Below, piece by piece: positions 52,904-61,965 of a stretch of 64,000 nt of DNA (within the stretch, counting starts at the first letter, position 1; each line of letters opens with the position of its first letter). The notes below the pieces were generated by a model, which saw only the letters and a list, made by a program, of their open reading frames with translations, had not been told where the DNA came from and ran no database searches. The DNA comes from Curvivirga sp965219885 (lineage in GTDB: Bacteria > Pseudomonadota > Alphaproteobacteria > UBA8366 > Aestuariispiraceae): contig NZ_CBDCOT010000009.1 in assembly GCF_965219885.1 (NCBI RefSeq), forward strand, positions 2,480,001 through 2,544,000, read 5' to 3'. The translations under genes were made by a program, and so were the position numbers.

Positions 52904-54604
52904 TTAGATAGATGCTTTGCCTTGTTCACGCACTTCGCTCAAACTTTGAACGGGGGTGAGAGCTTCTGGATCAACACGAAGTTCCAGAAGTGCCGCTTTG
53001 CCTGATTGTTCTGCACGTTCAAAAGCAGTTGCAAAATCTTCAGTTTTCGTAACCAATTCACTATGACAACCATAAGCTTGACCCAATTGTACAAAATCTG
53101 GGTTATGCAGATCAGTTGCCATCACACGTTCTGGATAAGTACGTTCCTGATGCATACGAATAGTGCCCAGGAAACCATTATTTACCACGATGAAAATGAC
53201 GGGTAGATCAAATTGGATGGCTGTTGCCAGTTCTTGGCCCAGCATCATAAAGCAGCCATCACCACTAAAGCTGACAACTGTTTTCTTGGGATCGGCTGCT
53301 TTGGCCCCTAATGCACCGGGAACGGAATATCCCATGGCGCCATTTGTTGGGGCAACTTGTGTGCGGAATTTTTTATGTTGGAAGAAACGATGCACCCAAA
53401 CCGCATAGTTACCGGCACCTGCTGTGATAATAGCATCTGCAGGTAAAGTTTCGCTGAGATGGCGCACTACTTTTGACATGTTGAGGTTACCTGCAACCTC
53501 AGTCGGTTGAATACGGTCAAGATAATCCTGATGAGCAGAAGCACACCATTCAGCACGGGATTCATCACCTGTTGCAGAAATCGACTGTATTGCTTTCGCA
53601 AAAGATGGCATATCACAGTTAAAGCCAAGATCAGGACGATAAACGCGCCCTAACTCTTCCGCGCCTGTTTGCACATGAACTAATGTTTGTGCGGTTTCAG
53701 GGATGGTTACTAGGTCATATCCTTGTGTGGTCATTTCACCTAAACGTGGTCCCGCAACGATAAGCAGGTCACTTTCTTTTACACGTTTGGATAATTTCGG
53801 ATTTACAGCAATTGCCACATCCCCCGCATAGCAGCGATGTGTATTGTCGAAACAATCTTGGGAACGTAGAGAGGCGCCTGTAGGAATGTTATGTTTTTCT
53901 GCAAATGCCACGATATTATTTACTGCATCTTGTGTCCAAGTTGGTCCGCCAACAAGCATGAATGGTTTTTTTGCCTTTTGTAAGAGACCTTCTAGCTCAC
54001 TCAAATCTTCTATAGCAGGAACAGATTGGGCAACGCGGGCAGGGGCCTTTAGATCGGTAGCTGCGGTATAGTCGGTTAACATATCTTCCGGTAATGCAAG
54101 AACAACAGGACCCGGGCGACCTGACATGGCCACATGGAAAGCGCGGTTAATATATTCTGGAATACGATCAGCGCTATCAATTTGGGCAACCCACTTCGCC
54201 ATTTGACCAAACATATGGCTGTAATCGATTTCCTGAAAAGCTTCTCGGTCTTTCATATCGCGACCGACCTGACCGATAAAAAGGATCATGGGGGTGGAAT
54301 CTTGATAAGCAGTATGAAGGCCGCATGATGCATTGGTTGCACCCGGGCCTCGTGTCACCATACAAATGCCGGGGCGCCCAGTGACTTTGCCATAAGCTTC
54401 CGCCATATTAGAGGCACCGCCTTCGTGGCGTGTGTTGATTACACGAATATTGTCTTCATGATTTACCAAGCCATCAAGAAGTGCCAAGTAACTTTCACCT
54501 GGAACACAGAAAACTGTATCTACACCTTGAATAGCTAATTGATCAGCAAGAATATGCCCGCCCAAACGTTCGTTGGATTGGCGTGCATTGGAAGAAGAAG
54601 ACAT
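52904..54604 (-). CDS. Thiamine diphosphate-dependent enzyme, acetolactate synthase-like
   Basis: A 566-residue ThDP enzyme of the acetolactate synthase/benzoylformate decarboxylase group. CVPGES near residue 40 carries the cofactor-activating Glu, and SFSGDGCFMMLGQELATA through VVNNGFLGT is the ThDP/Mg motif. The middle domain (KPFMLVGGPTWTQDAVNNIV) is the FAD- or nucleotide-like fold. No small regulatory subunit gene is beside it, so true isoleucine/valine synthesis is less likely than a specialised carboligase or decarboxylase. The start at 54604 is the best supported of the possible starts. Confidence 0.85.
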   Translation of the reverse strand: MSSSSNARQSNERLGGHILADQLAIQGVDTVFCVPGESYLALLDGLVNHEDNIRVINTRHEGGASNMAEAYGKVTGRPGICMVTRGPGATNASCGLHTAYQDSTPMILFIGQVGRDMKDREAFQEIDYSHMFGQMAKWVAQIDSADRIPEYINRAFHVAMSGRPGPVVLALPEDMLTDYTAATDLKAPARVAQSVPAIEDLSELEGLLQKAKKPFMLVGGPTWTQDAVNNIVAFAEKHNIPTGASLRSQDCFDNTHRCYAGDVAIAVNPKLSKRVKESDLLIVAGPRLGEMTTQGYDLVTIPETAQTLVHVQTGAEELGRVYRPDLGFNCDMPSFAKAIQSISATGDESRAEWCASAHQDYLDRIQPTEVAGNLNMSKVVRHLSETLPADAIITAGAGNYAVWVHRFFQHKKFRTQVAPTNGAMGYSVPGALGAKAADPKKTVVSFSGDGCFMMLGQELATAIQFDLPVIFIVVNNGFLGTIRMHQERTYPERVMATDLHNPDFVQLGQAYGCHSELVTKTEDFATAFERAEQSGKAALLELRVDPEALTPVQSLSEVREQGKASI

Positions 54605-54728
54605 ATTGGAATACCCCGTTTGGATTATCATTTGGGAAATTTATAAACCCATTGATGATAAGTTTCCATATGCAAAAGGAACGGAAGAGCAGTTATTCCA
54701 GATTGTTTAAAATTGCCTGATAAAATTG

Positions 54729-55439
54729 TCAGATCAGATATTTAAGGGTAATTTGTTCAAGATATGCTGGAATCTCTTTGATATTGTCCAGATGAGTGAA
54801 ACGATAACCGGAAGCAACACGATCAGTGCGTTCAAAAGCAGCTGTGGTTACATAAGGAATATGCACGCCATAGCCACCAATATCCAAAACAGGTAACACA
54901 TCAGATGGTAATGAATTGCCAATCATCATGACACGTTCGGCAGGGTAATCGCCCCATTTCGTGAATAGATTTTCATAGGTCGCAGTATCTTTCTCACTCA
55001 CCACTTCCAGAAAATCAAAATAAGGGGCAAGACCGGATTGTTCGATCTTGTTATTTTGATCAAGCAAATCACCTTTGGTTACGATTGCCAGCTTATATTT
55101 CCCATGAAGTTCTTTTAATACATCTTCCACGTTAGGCATAATACGAAGCGGATGTTCCAGCATGGCTTTTCCAAGCTGGATAATTTCATGGATATGTTCA
55201 GCTGAAATCTTACCTTCTGATAACTCAATAGCTGTTTCTACCATGGACAAGGTAAAACCTTTAATCCCATAGCCGAAAAGTTTCACATTTTCTTTTTCGG
55301 TTGCTGCCATCCGCTCATGCAAATGTGCGGTCTCACAATAGTTTGTGAGAATTTCTTCCAGTTTGTTTTGAGTGCTGACAAAAATATCTTCGGTATGCCA
55401 AAGGGTATCATCCGCATCAAAAGCAACAACTTCAATCAT
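54729..55439 (-). CDS. HAD-family hydrolase
   Basis: A 236-residue haloacid dehalogenase-like phosphatase. VVAFDADDTLWHTEDIF holds the nucleophile Asp8 and acid/base Asp10; VTKGD is motif II and MIGNSLPSDVLP is the C-terminal metal motif. The helical cap fits small phosphate esters such as nucleotides or sugar phosphates. It is six bases after the adenosine deaminase gene and the last gene of the nucleoside operon, so a nucleotide or pentose phosphate substrate is plausible (inference). Confidence 0.88.
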   Translation of the reverse strand: MIEVVAFDADDTLWHTEDIFVSTQNKLEEILTNYCETAHLHERMAATEKENVKLFGYGIKGFTLSMVETAIELSEGKISAEHIHEIIQLGKAMLEHPLRIMPNVEDVLKELHGKYKLAIVTKGDLLDQNNKIEQSGLAPYFDFLEVVSEKDTATYENLFTKWGDYPAERVMMIGNSLPSDVLPVLDIGGYGVHIPYVTTAAFERTDRVASGYRFTHLDNIKEIPAYLEQITLKYLI

Positions 55440-55445
55440 ATTTTA

Positions 55446-56426
55446 TTAACCTAACTTTGCCAGAAGCTTGGCTTTGGTTTCATCATCACAGAAGGCATCT
55501 TCAATTGCCATTTTGGTAATGCCGCGAAGTTCGTCTTCTGTCAAACCCCAAAGTTGCGTCGCATTTTCATATTCCATTCCCATTGTTGTCATGAAATAGG
55601 GCGGATCGTCTGAGTTCAAACTCATTCGACATCCTGCTTCTTTTAATTTTAAAATAGGATGATCTTCTGGTTTGTCATAGAAACCAAGGGACAGATTGCT
55701 TCCGGGACAAAGTTCCAGAGCAATTTCTTTTTGAACGATTTCTTTAACGAGATCTGGATCTTCGATACTGCGAACACCATGGCCGATACGTTTGATAGGC
55801 AAGTATTCTAGACAGTCTTTCACACTTTGTGGACCTGCAGCTTCGCCTGCATGGGCTGTGGTTGGATAGCCAGCTTGATGTACAAGGTCAAAAGCATCTG
55901 CGAAATCTTTTGGATGATGTGCATTTTCATCACCTGCCATACCAAATCCGACGACTGCTGGATGTGGATGATCGATCATCGCTTGGGCCGCAGGCAGGGC
56001 ACGTTCATGCCCATAATGACGGACACAGGTCATAATACAACGACAGATGATACCAAAATCAGCTTCGGCACGTTCAATACCTTTTGCCATACCAGCTACC
56101 ATATCAGGATAACTGATACCGCAAGCTTCCCCGTGATCTTTTGATCCGAAAAACTCTACATAGATTACATTTTCCGCAGCGCAACGCTCTAGATAATCAT
56201 ACACGAGATCTTCGTAATCCTGTGGCGTGCGAATACAATCCGCAACCATGTCATATTGATTTAAAAAATCCAAAAAGTCTGTGAAAGTGTAATGATCCTC
56301 ATATTGCAGAACCGACGGATCAAGCTTCACACCATTTCGTGCCGCAAGTTTTTTGGCAAGAGACGGTGTAATTGTACCTTCAATATGAACGTGCAGTTCG
56401 ATTTTCGGAATGTTTTGGGTTTGCAT
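55446..56426 (-). CDS. add: Adenosine deaminase
   Basis: A 326-residue zinc hydrolase. ELHVHIEGT near the N-terminus supplies two zinc His (His12, His14), HAGEAAGP the third, and LNSDDPPYF the catalytic Asp. It converts adenosine or deoxyadenosine to inosine. Some family members are adenine or 6-aminodeoxyfutalosine deaminases, so substrate identity rests mainly on the nucleoside operon around it. It begins two bases after the dioxygenase gene. Confidence 0.9.
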   Translation of the reverse strand: MQTQNIPKIELHVHIEGTITPSLAKKLAARNGVKLDPSVLQYEDHYTFTDFLDFLNQYDMVADCIRTPQDYEDLVYDYLERCAAENVIYVEFFGSKDHGEACGISYPDMVAGMAKGIERAEADFGIICRCIMTCVRHYGHERALPAAQAMIDHPHPAVVGFGMAGDENAHHPKDFADAFDLVHQAGYPTTAHAGEAAGPQSVKDCLEYLPIKRIGHGVRSIEDPDLVKEIVQKEIALELCPGSNLSLGFYDKPEDHPILKLKEAGCRMSLNSDDPPYFMTTMGMEYENATQLWGLTEDELRGITKMAIEDAFCDDETKAKLLAKLG

Positions 56427-56428
56427 AT

Positions 56429-57316
56429 TTATGCATCCAACCAGTTGACTAATGGTAAATTCGCACCCCGTTTCAACCAGTTGTGATCAGGATAGTCACA
56501 AGCTGCATCAATTGCATGTAAGGTGAAAGCATGACGGGACTTTGTTGAACGATTTGGGGCAGAATAATGCGGCAAATGCCCATGAAGCAGGATCACAGTT
56601 CCCTTTTTTACTTCTAAAGGAACAGCATCTTCCATTTTCCATTCACATGGATTAACGGTGTTTAGAACCAAATTACCATCTGCATCATATTCAAACTTAT
56701 CTTTTAATGGTTCTTTATGACGCTTTGGGATCCCCCAAAGGCATCCATTTTCAAGAGTGGCATCTTCTAAGGCAAACCAGAAGCCTACGACTGACTCTGG
56801 ATCCGTATAAAGGAAGGTACTGTCTTGATGCATGTTAACTTCACCGCCAATTTTTGGCTGCTTGAAGATATACATGCTTTGTAACAGTTGTGGTTGTTTC
56901 CAATCCAAACTTCCAGCTAGCTTTTTAAGTTTATCAGTATAAGCAAATTCTTTGAAAACTGGATCAAGATCATGCATCGCATGTCCCATCTTGTTGATTG
57001 ATTTAGACTTTTCCTGTTTCAACTCACCATTTTCATCAAAAGCTTCTGCTTCAAAAAAGAAGCGCACTTTATCACCAGATGACTTAAAGTAATCATCTTT
57101 TGCATGGGAACGTTCATTGGTAGAAAAGATTGTAGAAACACCAGATGGATCAAACTCTTCAACCAGTTTATCAGCATGATCTCGAACGGAGTCACAGATA
57201 TCTGGGTCAACAAAATTTTCTAAAACGATATAGCCATCCCGTTCGTAAGCTACCTTCATTTCGTCAGTTAAATGTCCATCTTCAGTTGATTGAAAACGTA
57301 AAGCTTCTTTAGTCAT
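56429..57316 (-). CDS. PhyH-family Fe(II)/2-oxoglutarate dioxygenase, PHYHD1-like
   Basis: A 295-residue dioxygenase. The metal-binding triad is His163-Gln-Asp165 in NMHQDSTFLYTDP and a distal His near 250 (HLPHYSAPNRS), with the 2-oxoglutarate Arg at 261 in KSRHAFTLH. FALEDATLENGCLWGIPKRH is close to animal PHYHD1. Its substrate is unknown. It lies between deoB and add with gaps of 11 and 2 bases, so it is a full member of the nucleoside salvage operon. A nucleoside, base or sugar substrate is therefore conceivable. Confidence 0.88.
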   Translation of the reverse strand: MTKEALRFQSTEDGHLTDEMKVAYERDGYIVLENFVDPDICDSVRDHADKLVEEFDPSGVSTIFSTNERSHAKDDYFKSSGDKVRFFFEAEAFDENGELKQEKSKSINKMGHAMHDLDPVFKEFAYTDKLKKLAGSLDWKQPQLLQSMYIFKQPKIGGEVNMHQDSTFLYTDPESVVGFWFALEDATLENGCLWGIPKRHKEPLKDKFEYDADGNLVLNTVNPCEWKMEDAVPLEVKKGTVILLHGHLPHYSAPNRSTKSRHAFTLHAIDAACDYPDHNWLKRGANLPLVNWLDA

Positions 57317-57327
57317 ATTATTTTATC

Positions 57328-58545
57328 CTAGAAACAGGCTGTTCCGTGGGTGAGGGGATCGATACCAAAATGTTTGGCAATGGTTTGGCCCATATCGGCA
57401 AAGGTTGCGCGACGCCCCAGATTATTTTCTTCCATGTCTTTTTTATAGAAAATCACCGGTACATATTCACGTGTATGATCGGTACCTTCCCAAGTTGGGT
57501 CACATCCATGATCTGCTGAAATCAAAACCAGATCATCATCTTCTAGTTTTTCGAAAAGTTCTGGAAGGCGTTTGTCGAAATCTTCCAGTGCCTTGGCATA
57601 ACCAGCTACATTACGTCGATGACCATATTCTGCATCAAAATCCACAAAATTAGTGAAAATCAAACTGCCATCACCCTTTTCGTCAGCCAGACGTAAAGTT
57701 TCATCGAACAGAGCCATATTACCTGTGGCTTTTACTTTTTCTGAAATACCGCGATGGGCAAAGATATCGGAGATTTTGCCAACAGATACGACGGTCTTAT
57801 CTGCTTTTACAAGCTTATCTAACAAGGTGTCTTCATGTGGTTCTGTTGTGTAATCACGACGATTGCCTGTACGCTTAAAGCTTTTTGCATCTTCGCCAAT
57901 AAAGGGGCGTGCAATCACACGGCCCACATTATATTCGTCGCATAATTCTTTGGCGATTTTACATAATTCATAAAGCTTATCCAAGCCAAAATGTTCTTCA
58001 TGCGCCGCAATTTGAAACACACTATCAGCAGATGTGTAACAGATGGGCATACCGGTTTTAACATGCTCCTCACCAAGTTCTTCAATGATTACGGTGCCAG
58101 ATGCATGTTTATCGCCAAGAATACCCTTTAATTCTGCTTTTTCAATTAAACGATCTGTCAGAGATTTCGGGAAACTTGGAATAGTTGTTGGGAAGAAGCC
58201 CCAATCAAAATCTACGGGCAGGCCCGCAATCTCCCAATGCCCAGACGGTGTATCCTTGCCTTTAGATACTTCCTGTGCAAAGCCATAAGCACCTTTGATC
58301 GCGGTTTCAGTTGTTAGGGAATTTAATGATTTACCAGTCCCCTCTGACCAGGCTTTTCCTAAACCAAGTGATAAGAGGTTGGGTATTTCAAGTGCGCCTG
58401 AACGACCTTGTTCATCTGCTTTGCCTTGTTCACAGGCTTTGGCGATATGGCCTAATGTATCCGCACCCGTATCACCAAAACTGTCCGCATCTTCGGCGGA
58501 ACCAATCCCGAATGAATCCATGATCAATATAAATGTACGTGCCAC
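57328..58545 (-). CDS. deoB: Phosphopentomutase
   Basis: A 405-residue alkaline-phosphatase-superfamily mutase that interconverts (deoxy)ribose 1- and 5-phosphates. The metal residues are in LIMDSFGIGSAEDADSFGD, the phosphorylated Thr in KDTPSGHWE, and further ligands in ISADHGCDPTWEGTDHTRE. It starts with GTG, and length is normal. It links the phosphorolysis products of DeoA and PunA to DeoC. Confidence 0.96.
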   Translation of the reverse strand: MARTFILIMDSFGIGSAEDADSFGDTGADTLGHIAKACEQGKADEQGRSGALEIPNLLSLGLGKAWSEGTGKSLNSLTTETAIKGAYGFAQEVSKGKDTPSGHWEIAGLPVDFDWGFFPTTIPSFPKSLTDRLIEKAELKGILGDKHASGTVIIEELGEEHVKTGMPICYTSADSVFQIAAHEEHFGLDKLYELCKIAKELCDEYNVGRVIARPFIGEDAKSFKRTGNRRDYTTEPHEDTLLDKLVKADKTVVSVGKISDIFAHRGISEKVKATGNMALFDETLRLADEKGDGSLIFTNFVDFDAEYGHRRNVAGYAKALEDFDKRLPELFEKLEDDDLVLISADHGCDPTWEGTDHTREYVPVIFYKKDMEENNLGRRATFADMGQTIAKHFGIDPLTHGTACF

Positions 58546-58596
58546 GGTTTTTCTTTCTTTTCTTAAATTCTGAAGCTTATACCAACTAATATGCTC

Positions 58597-59919
58597 TTAG
58601 CTTGTGATACGTTCCATCACGATATTATTGATAGTAGGTGATGTTTCACCAACTGTAACTGCAGATTTTACAGCTGCTTCTGCTGCATTGGCTTGATCGT
58701 CATTACGTGCATGAATGCGACAGAACGGCGTATTGCTATCCACATTATCACCAAGAGCACGAATGCAACTTAAACCAACAGCATGATCAATATCATCGGT
58801 CGGCGATTTACGACCACCACCCAATGTTACCACAGAAAGGCCAATTTCACGTGTATTCAATTCGGTAATCATGCCTGTATCATCCAAATATACATCACGG
58901 GTCACTTCGGCCAATGGCATATGGCTTTCTTTTTTCTCGATCAAATCAGCAGGGCCGCCAAGTTCAACAACCATTTGCGCAAATTTTTCTGCGGCACGTC
59001 CGCTCTCTAAAGCGTCCTCAGCTTTTTCACGGGCCTCTTCTATAGTATCTGCAAGCTTACCCAATAAGACCATCTCAGCCGCTAACGCCATAGTGATTTC
59101 ATGTTGACGAGGTTCTCGTGCTTCTTTGATGGTCAAATAATCAATGACCTCGATGGTTTCAACGGAATTACCTGCCGTATTGCCCAGAACTTGGTTCATA
59201 TCAGTGATTAACGCATTGGTTGCTGTATCAGCGCCATTGGCAACAGCAACAATACTTTCAGATAGCTCCTTGGCCATTTCAAAGGTATCGCAGAAAGCAC
59301 CATTACCGCATTTGATATCCATAACCAAAGCATCAAGACCTGCAGCCAATTTTTTGGAGAGAATAGAGGCTGTGATTAATGGCACGGATTCAACGGTGGC
59401 TGTCACATCACGGATACCATAAAGGCGTTTATCTGCAGGTGCCAATTCACCAGTTTGACCGATAATAGCAAAACCTAATTTCTTAACGATAGCACGGAAC
59501 TGTTCGTCTGATGGCGCGGTGTTGTAACCCGGAATAGCTTCCAATTTATCAACGGTTCCGCCTGTATGACCAAGCCCACGGCCAGCAATCATCGGAACAT
59601 ACGCCCCGCAAGCAGCCACGATTGGTGCAAGCATCAAACTAATTTTATCGCCCACACCGCCAGAAGAATGTTTATCAACAACAGGACCGTTAAGACCCAA
59701 ATTATCCCAGCTTAAAACATCACCTGAATTCATCATACCACGGGTGAGGGCAACGCGTTCATCCATATCCATACCTTGGAAGAAAACCGCCATTGCAAAA
59801 GCGCCAACTTGTGCTTCAGACAAGGTGTTTTTTGTAATCCCGTCGACTACAAATTGGATTTCTTCTGCAGATAGTTTGTTTCCATCGCGTTTTTTGCGAA
59901 TAATTTCCTGTGGAAGCAT
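58597..59919 (-). CDS. deoA: Thymidine phosphorylase
   Basis: A 440-residue dimeric pyrimidine phosphorylase that splits thymidine to thymine and deoxyribose 1-phosphate. The phosphate-binding KHSSGGVGDKISL and the family signature GRGLGHTGGTVDKLEAIPG are present. AGGAGAAG precedes the ATG. It is in the same operon as deoB and deoC, 51 bases from deoB. Confidence 0.96.
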   Translation of the reverse strand: MLPQEIIRKKRDGNKLSAEEIQFVVDGITKNTLSEAQVGAFAMAVFFQGMDMDERVALTRGMMNSGDVLSWDNLGLNGPVVDKHSSGGVGDKISLMLAPIVAACGAYVPMIAGRGLGHTGGTVDKLEAIPGYNTAPSDEQFRAIVKKLGFAIIGQTGELAPADKRLYGIRDVTATVESVPLITASILSKKLAAGLDALVMDIKCGNGAFCDTFEMAKELSESIVAVANGADTATNALITDMNQVLGNTAGNSVETIEVIDYLTIKEAREPRQHEITMALAAEMVLLGKLADTIEEAREKAEDALESGRAAEKFAQMVVELGGPADLIEKKESHMPLAEVTRDVYLDDTGMITELNTREIGLSVVTLGGGRKSPTDDIDHAVGLSCIRALGDNVDSNTPFCRIHARNDDQANAAEAAVKSAVTVGETSPTINNIVMERITS

Positions 59920-59979
59920 CTGATACTTCTCCTATTTATCTAAATTTTAATCGCGCCATATCCCAAAAACGGGAAATTA

Positions 59980-60738
59980 TTAATAGGCTGCGTTATTCTC
60001 TGTTTCTGATGTGCCGTCTAGAACAGCAAGTAAGTTGGTTAGAACGCCACTGGCACCAAAGCGGAAATGGTCTGCATTGATCCAATCTTCGCCCATCACG
60101 TCAGCTGCTATTTGAAGATATTGAGCAGCTGTTTCCGTATCGCGAATACCACCTGACGCTTTGAAGGCGCCAGAACCATGCGCTTTGATAGCTTCAAGCA
60201 TAGTCTTTGCTGCTTCAGGTGTTGCCGATATCGGGGACTTACCAGTAGAAGTCTTGATAAAATCTGCACCTGCTTTTAGTGAGATTTCAGAAGCACCGCG
60301 AATAGCAGCTTCAGTTGCAAGTTCACCGGATTCAATAATGACTTTTAGCTTCACATGATCACCGCAAGCTGCTTTGGTCGCGGAAACCAATTGCGTTGCA
60401 ATGTCACCATCACCACGTAAGTATGCGCGATAGGGGAATACAACGTCTACTTCATGTGCGCCAGCTTCAACAATTTGCTTAGTTGTACTAACGGCTTGAT
60501 CCACATCTGAACCGCCATCTGGGAAGTTAGCAACAGCTGCAACTTTAATATCGGTATCTTTTAATAGATCCACCGCCAAGGCTGCAAACCGTGGCCATAC
60601 GCATACAGCGGCTGTATTGCCATGCGTTGTTTGTGCTTTCGCGCAAAGTGCTTTGACGTCGTCTTCTGTATCACCATCATTGAGGGAGGTTAAATCGAGA
60701 CAAGCAATTGATTTTTTCGCAGCTTCTGTCAGATTCAT
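59980..60738 (-). CDS. deoC: Deoxyribose-phosphate aldolase
   Basis: A 252-residue class I aldolase that cleaves deoxyribose 5-phosphate to acetaldehyde and glyceraldehyde 3-phosphate. The Schiff-base Lys is at about residue 162 in ADFIKTSTGKSP, and CVWPRFA and FPDGGSDVDQAV are family blocks. AAGGAGC lies inside the end of punA, so translation is coupled. A 60-base gap with a weak hairpin separates it from deoA. Confidence 0.95.
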   Translation of the reverse strand: MNLTEAAKKSIACLDLTSLNDGDTEDDVKALCAKAQTTHGNTAAVCVWPRFAALAVDLLKDTDIKVAAVANFPDGGSDVDQAVSTTKQIVEAGAHEVDVVFPYRAYLRGDGDIATQLVSATKAACGDHVKLKVIIESGELATEAAIRGASEISLKAGADFIKTSTGKSPISATPEAAKTMLEAIKAHGSGAFKASGGIRDTETAAQYLQIAADVMGEDWINADHFRFGASGVLTNLLAVLDGTSETENNAAY

Positions 60739-60739
60739 C

Positions 60740-61540
60740 TTATAATGCTCCTTCAGATAGATATGTCTTTAGGATAGCAGCAATTTTTTGTGCGCCTTTA
60801 CCCGCCATCGCCATAGTATGTTCATGGCTGAGTTTTTCATCAGAAAGGCCTGCACCTAAATTGGTGATATTGGAAAGACCTGCGACCTTCAAACCATAGA
60901 AACGGGCCAAGATAACTTCAGGTACAGTGGACATGCCCACGGCACTTGCGCCCAACATTTTTGCCATACGGATTTCTGCTGGTGTTTCAAAATGCGGTCC
61001 TGTGAACCACATATAAACGCCTTCAGAAACATCAATTTCTTCCTGCTTTGCAATGTTATGAAGACGTTCACGGATCGCAGGATCATATGCATCCACCATT
61101 CCGACAAAACGTTCATTACCTTCTTTCCCAATAAGTGGGGAGGTTGCTGCATAGTTAATATGATCATTGATAATCATGACACTGCCCGGTTCATAATCCG
61201 TGTTCAGGCCACCAGCTGCATTGGTTACCACAAGCGTATGACATCCAAGCGTATGAAAGGCTTCAATCACAGGATCCATAACTGACGCATCACCATGTTC
61301 ATAGAAATGTGCACGTCCCTGAGCTACAATAACATTTGTCTTGCCAATGTTACCGCAAACCAATTGCCCAGCATGTCCAGCCACACCAGCTGATGGAAAA
61401 CCTTCCAGATCATTATAGGAAATCTTTGTGGCGTTTTCGACCAAATCGGCAAATTCACCAAGGCCGGAACCTAGAATGATAGCCACTTCTGGTTTGAAGT
61501 CAGGCAGAATGGATTGGATATGTTCTGAAGCTTTGCTCAT
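60740..61540 (-). CDS. punA: Purine nucleoside phosphorylase (class II trimeric type)
   Basis: A 266-residue phosphorylase of the PNP/MTAP fold. IILGSGLGEFAD carries the phosphate-binding Ser, QGRAHFYEHGD and NAAGGLNTDYEPGSVMIINDH the substrate sites, and FETPAEIRMAKMLGASAVGMST the base site. It splits (deoxy)inosine and (deoxy)guanosine. It overlaps the operon logic of cdd, deoC and deoA on either side. Confidence 0.94.
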   Translation of the reverse strand: MSKASEHIQSILPDFKPEVAIILGSGLGEFADLVENATKISYNDLEGFPSAGVAGHAGQLVCGNIGKTNVIVAQGRAHFYEHGDASVMDPVIEAFHTLGCHTLVVTNAAGGLNTDYEPGSVMIINDHINYAATSPLIGKEGNERFVGMVDAYDPAIRERLHNIAKQEEIDVSEGVYMWFTGPHFETPAEIRMAKMLGASAVGMSTVPEVILARFYGLKVAGLSNITNLGAGLSDEKLSHEHTMAMAGKGAQKIAAILKTYLSEGAL

Positions 61541-61568
61541 TACAGTAATAAACTCTTAATTATAAATA

Positions 61569-61964
61569 TTATTTTAGATTTTCTGGACCAAAAGAGTCCG
61601 GCAGTAATTCGTCTAAGGTATAGCTTTTACGTAAACCTTCTTCTCCATAGACATGCACTGGAGTGTCAGGTTTTCCAAATTCGCGGATACGTTGACGACA
61701 TCCCCCACATGGCGTGACCAAAGCATCACCTTTGCCGATGACAGCAATTTCACGAATTGCCGTCTGGCCATCCATTACCATTGCGGCAATTGCGCTGGCT
61801 TCGGCACAGTTGCCTTGTGGGTAAGCTGCGTTTTCGACGTTACAACCAGAATAAATTTTGCCGTTTTCGGCTAAAATTGCTGACCCTACCTGAAAATTGG
61901 AATAGGGGGCATAGGCTTTTTCCATTGCTTCTGCTGCAGCTTTTTGAAGATCGTCTTTAGACAT
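61569..61964 (-). CDS. cdd: Cytidine deaminase
   Basis: A 131-residue tetrameric-type cytidine deaminase. The zinc site is Cys53-Ala-Glu55 with PCGGC (Cys86, Cys89), and the substrate segment CNVENAAYPQGNCAE is intact. It converts (deoxy)cytidine to (deoxy)uridine, feeding the phosphorylases downstream. It starts one base after the permease gene upstream. Confidence 0.96.
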   Translation of the reverse strand: MSKDDLQKAAAEAMEKAYAPYSNFQVGSAILAENGKIYSGCNVENAAYPQGNCAEASAIAAMVMDGQTAIREIAVIGKGDALVTPCGGCRQRIREFGKPDTPVHVYGEEGLRKSYTLDELLPDSFGPENLK

Positions 61965-61965
61965 C

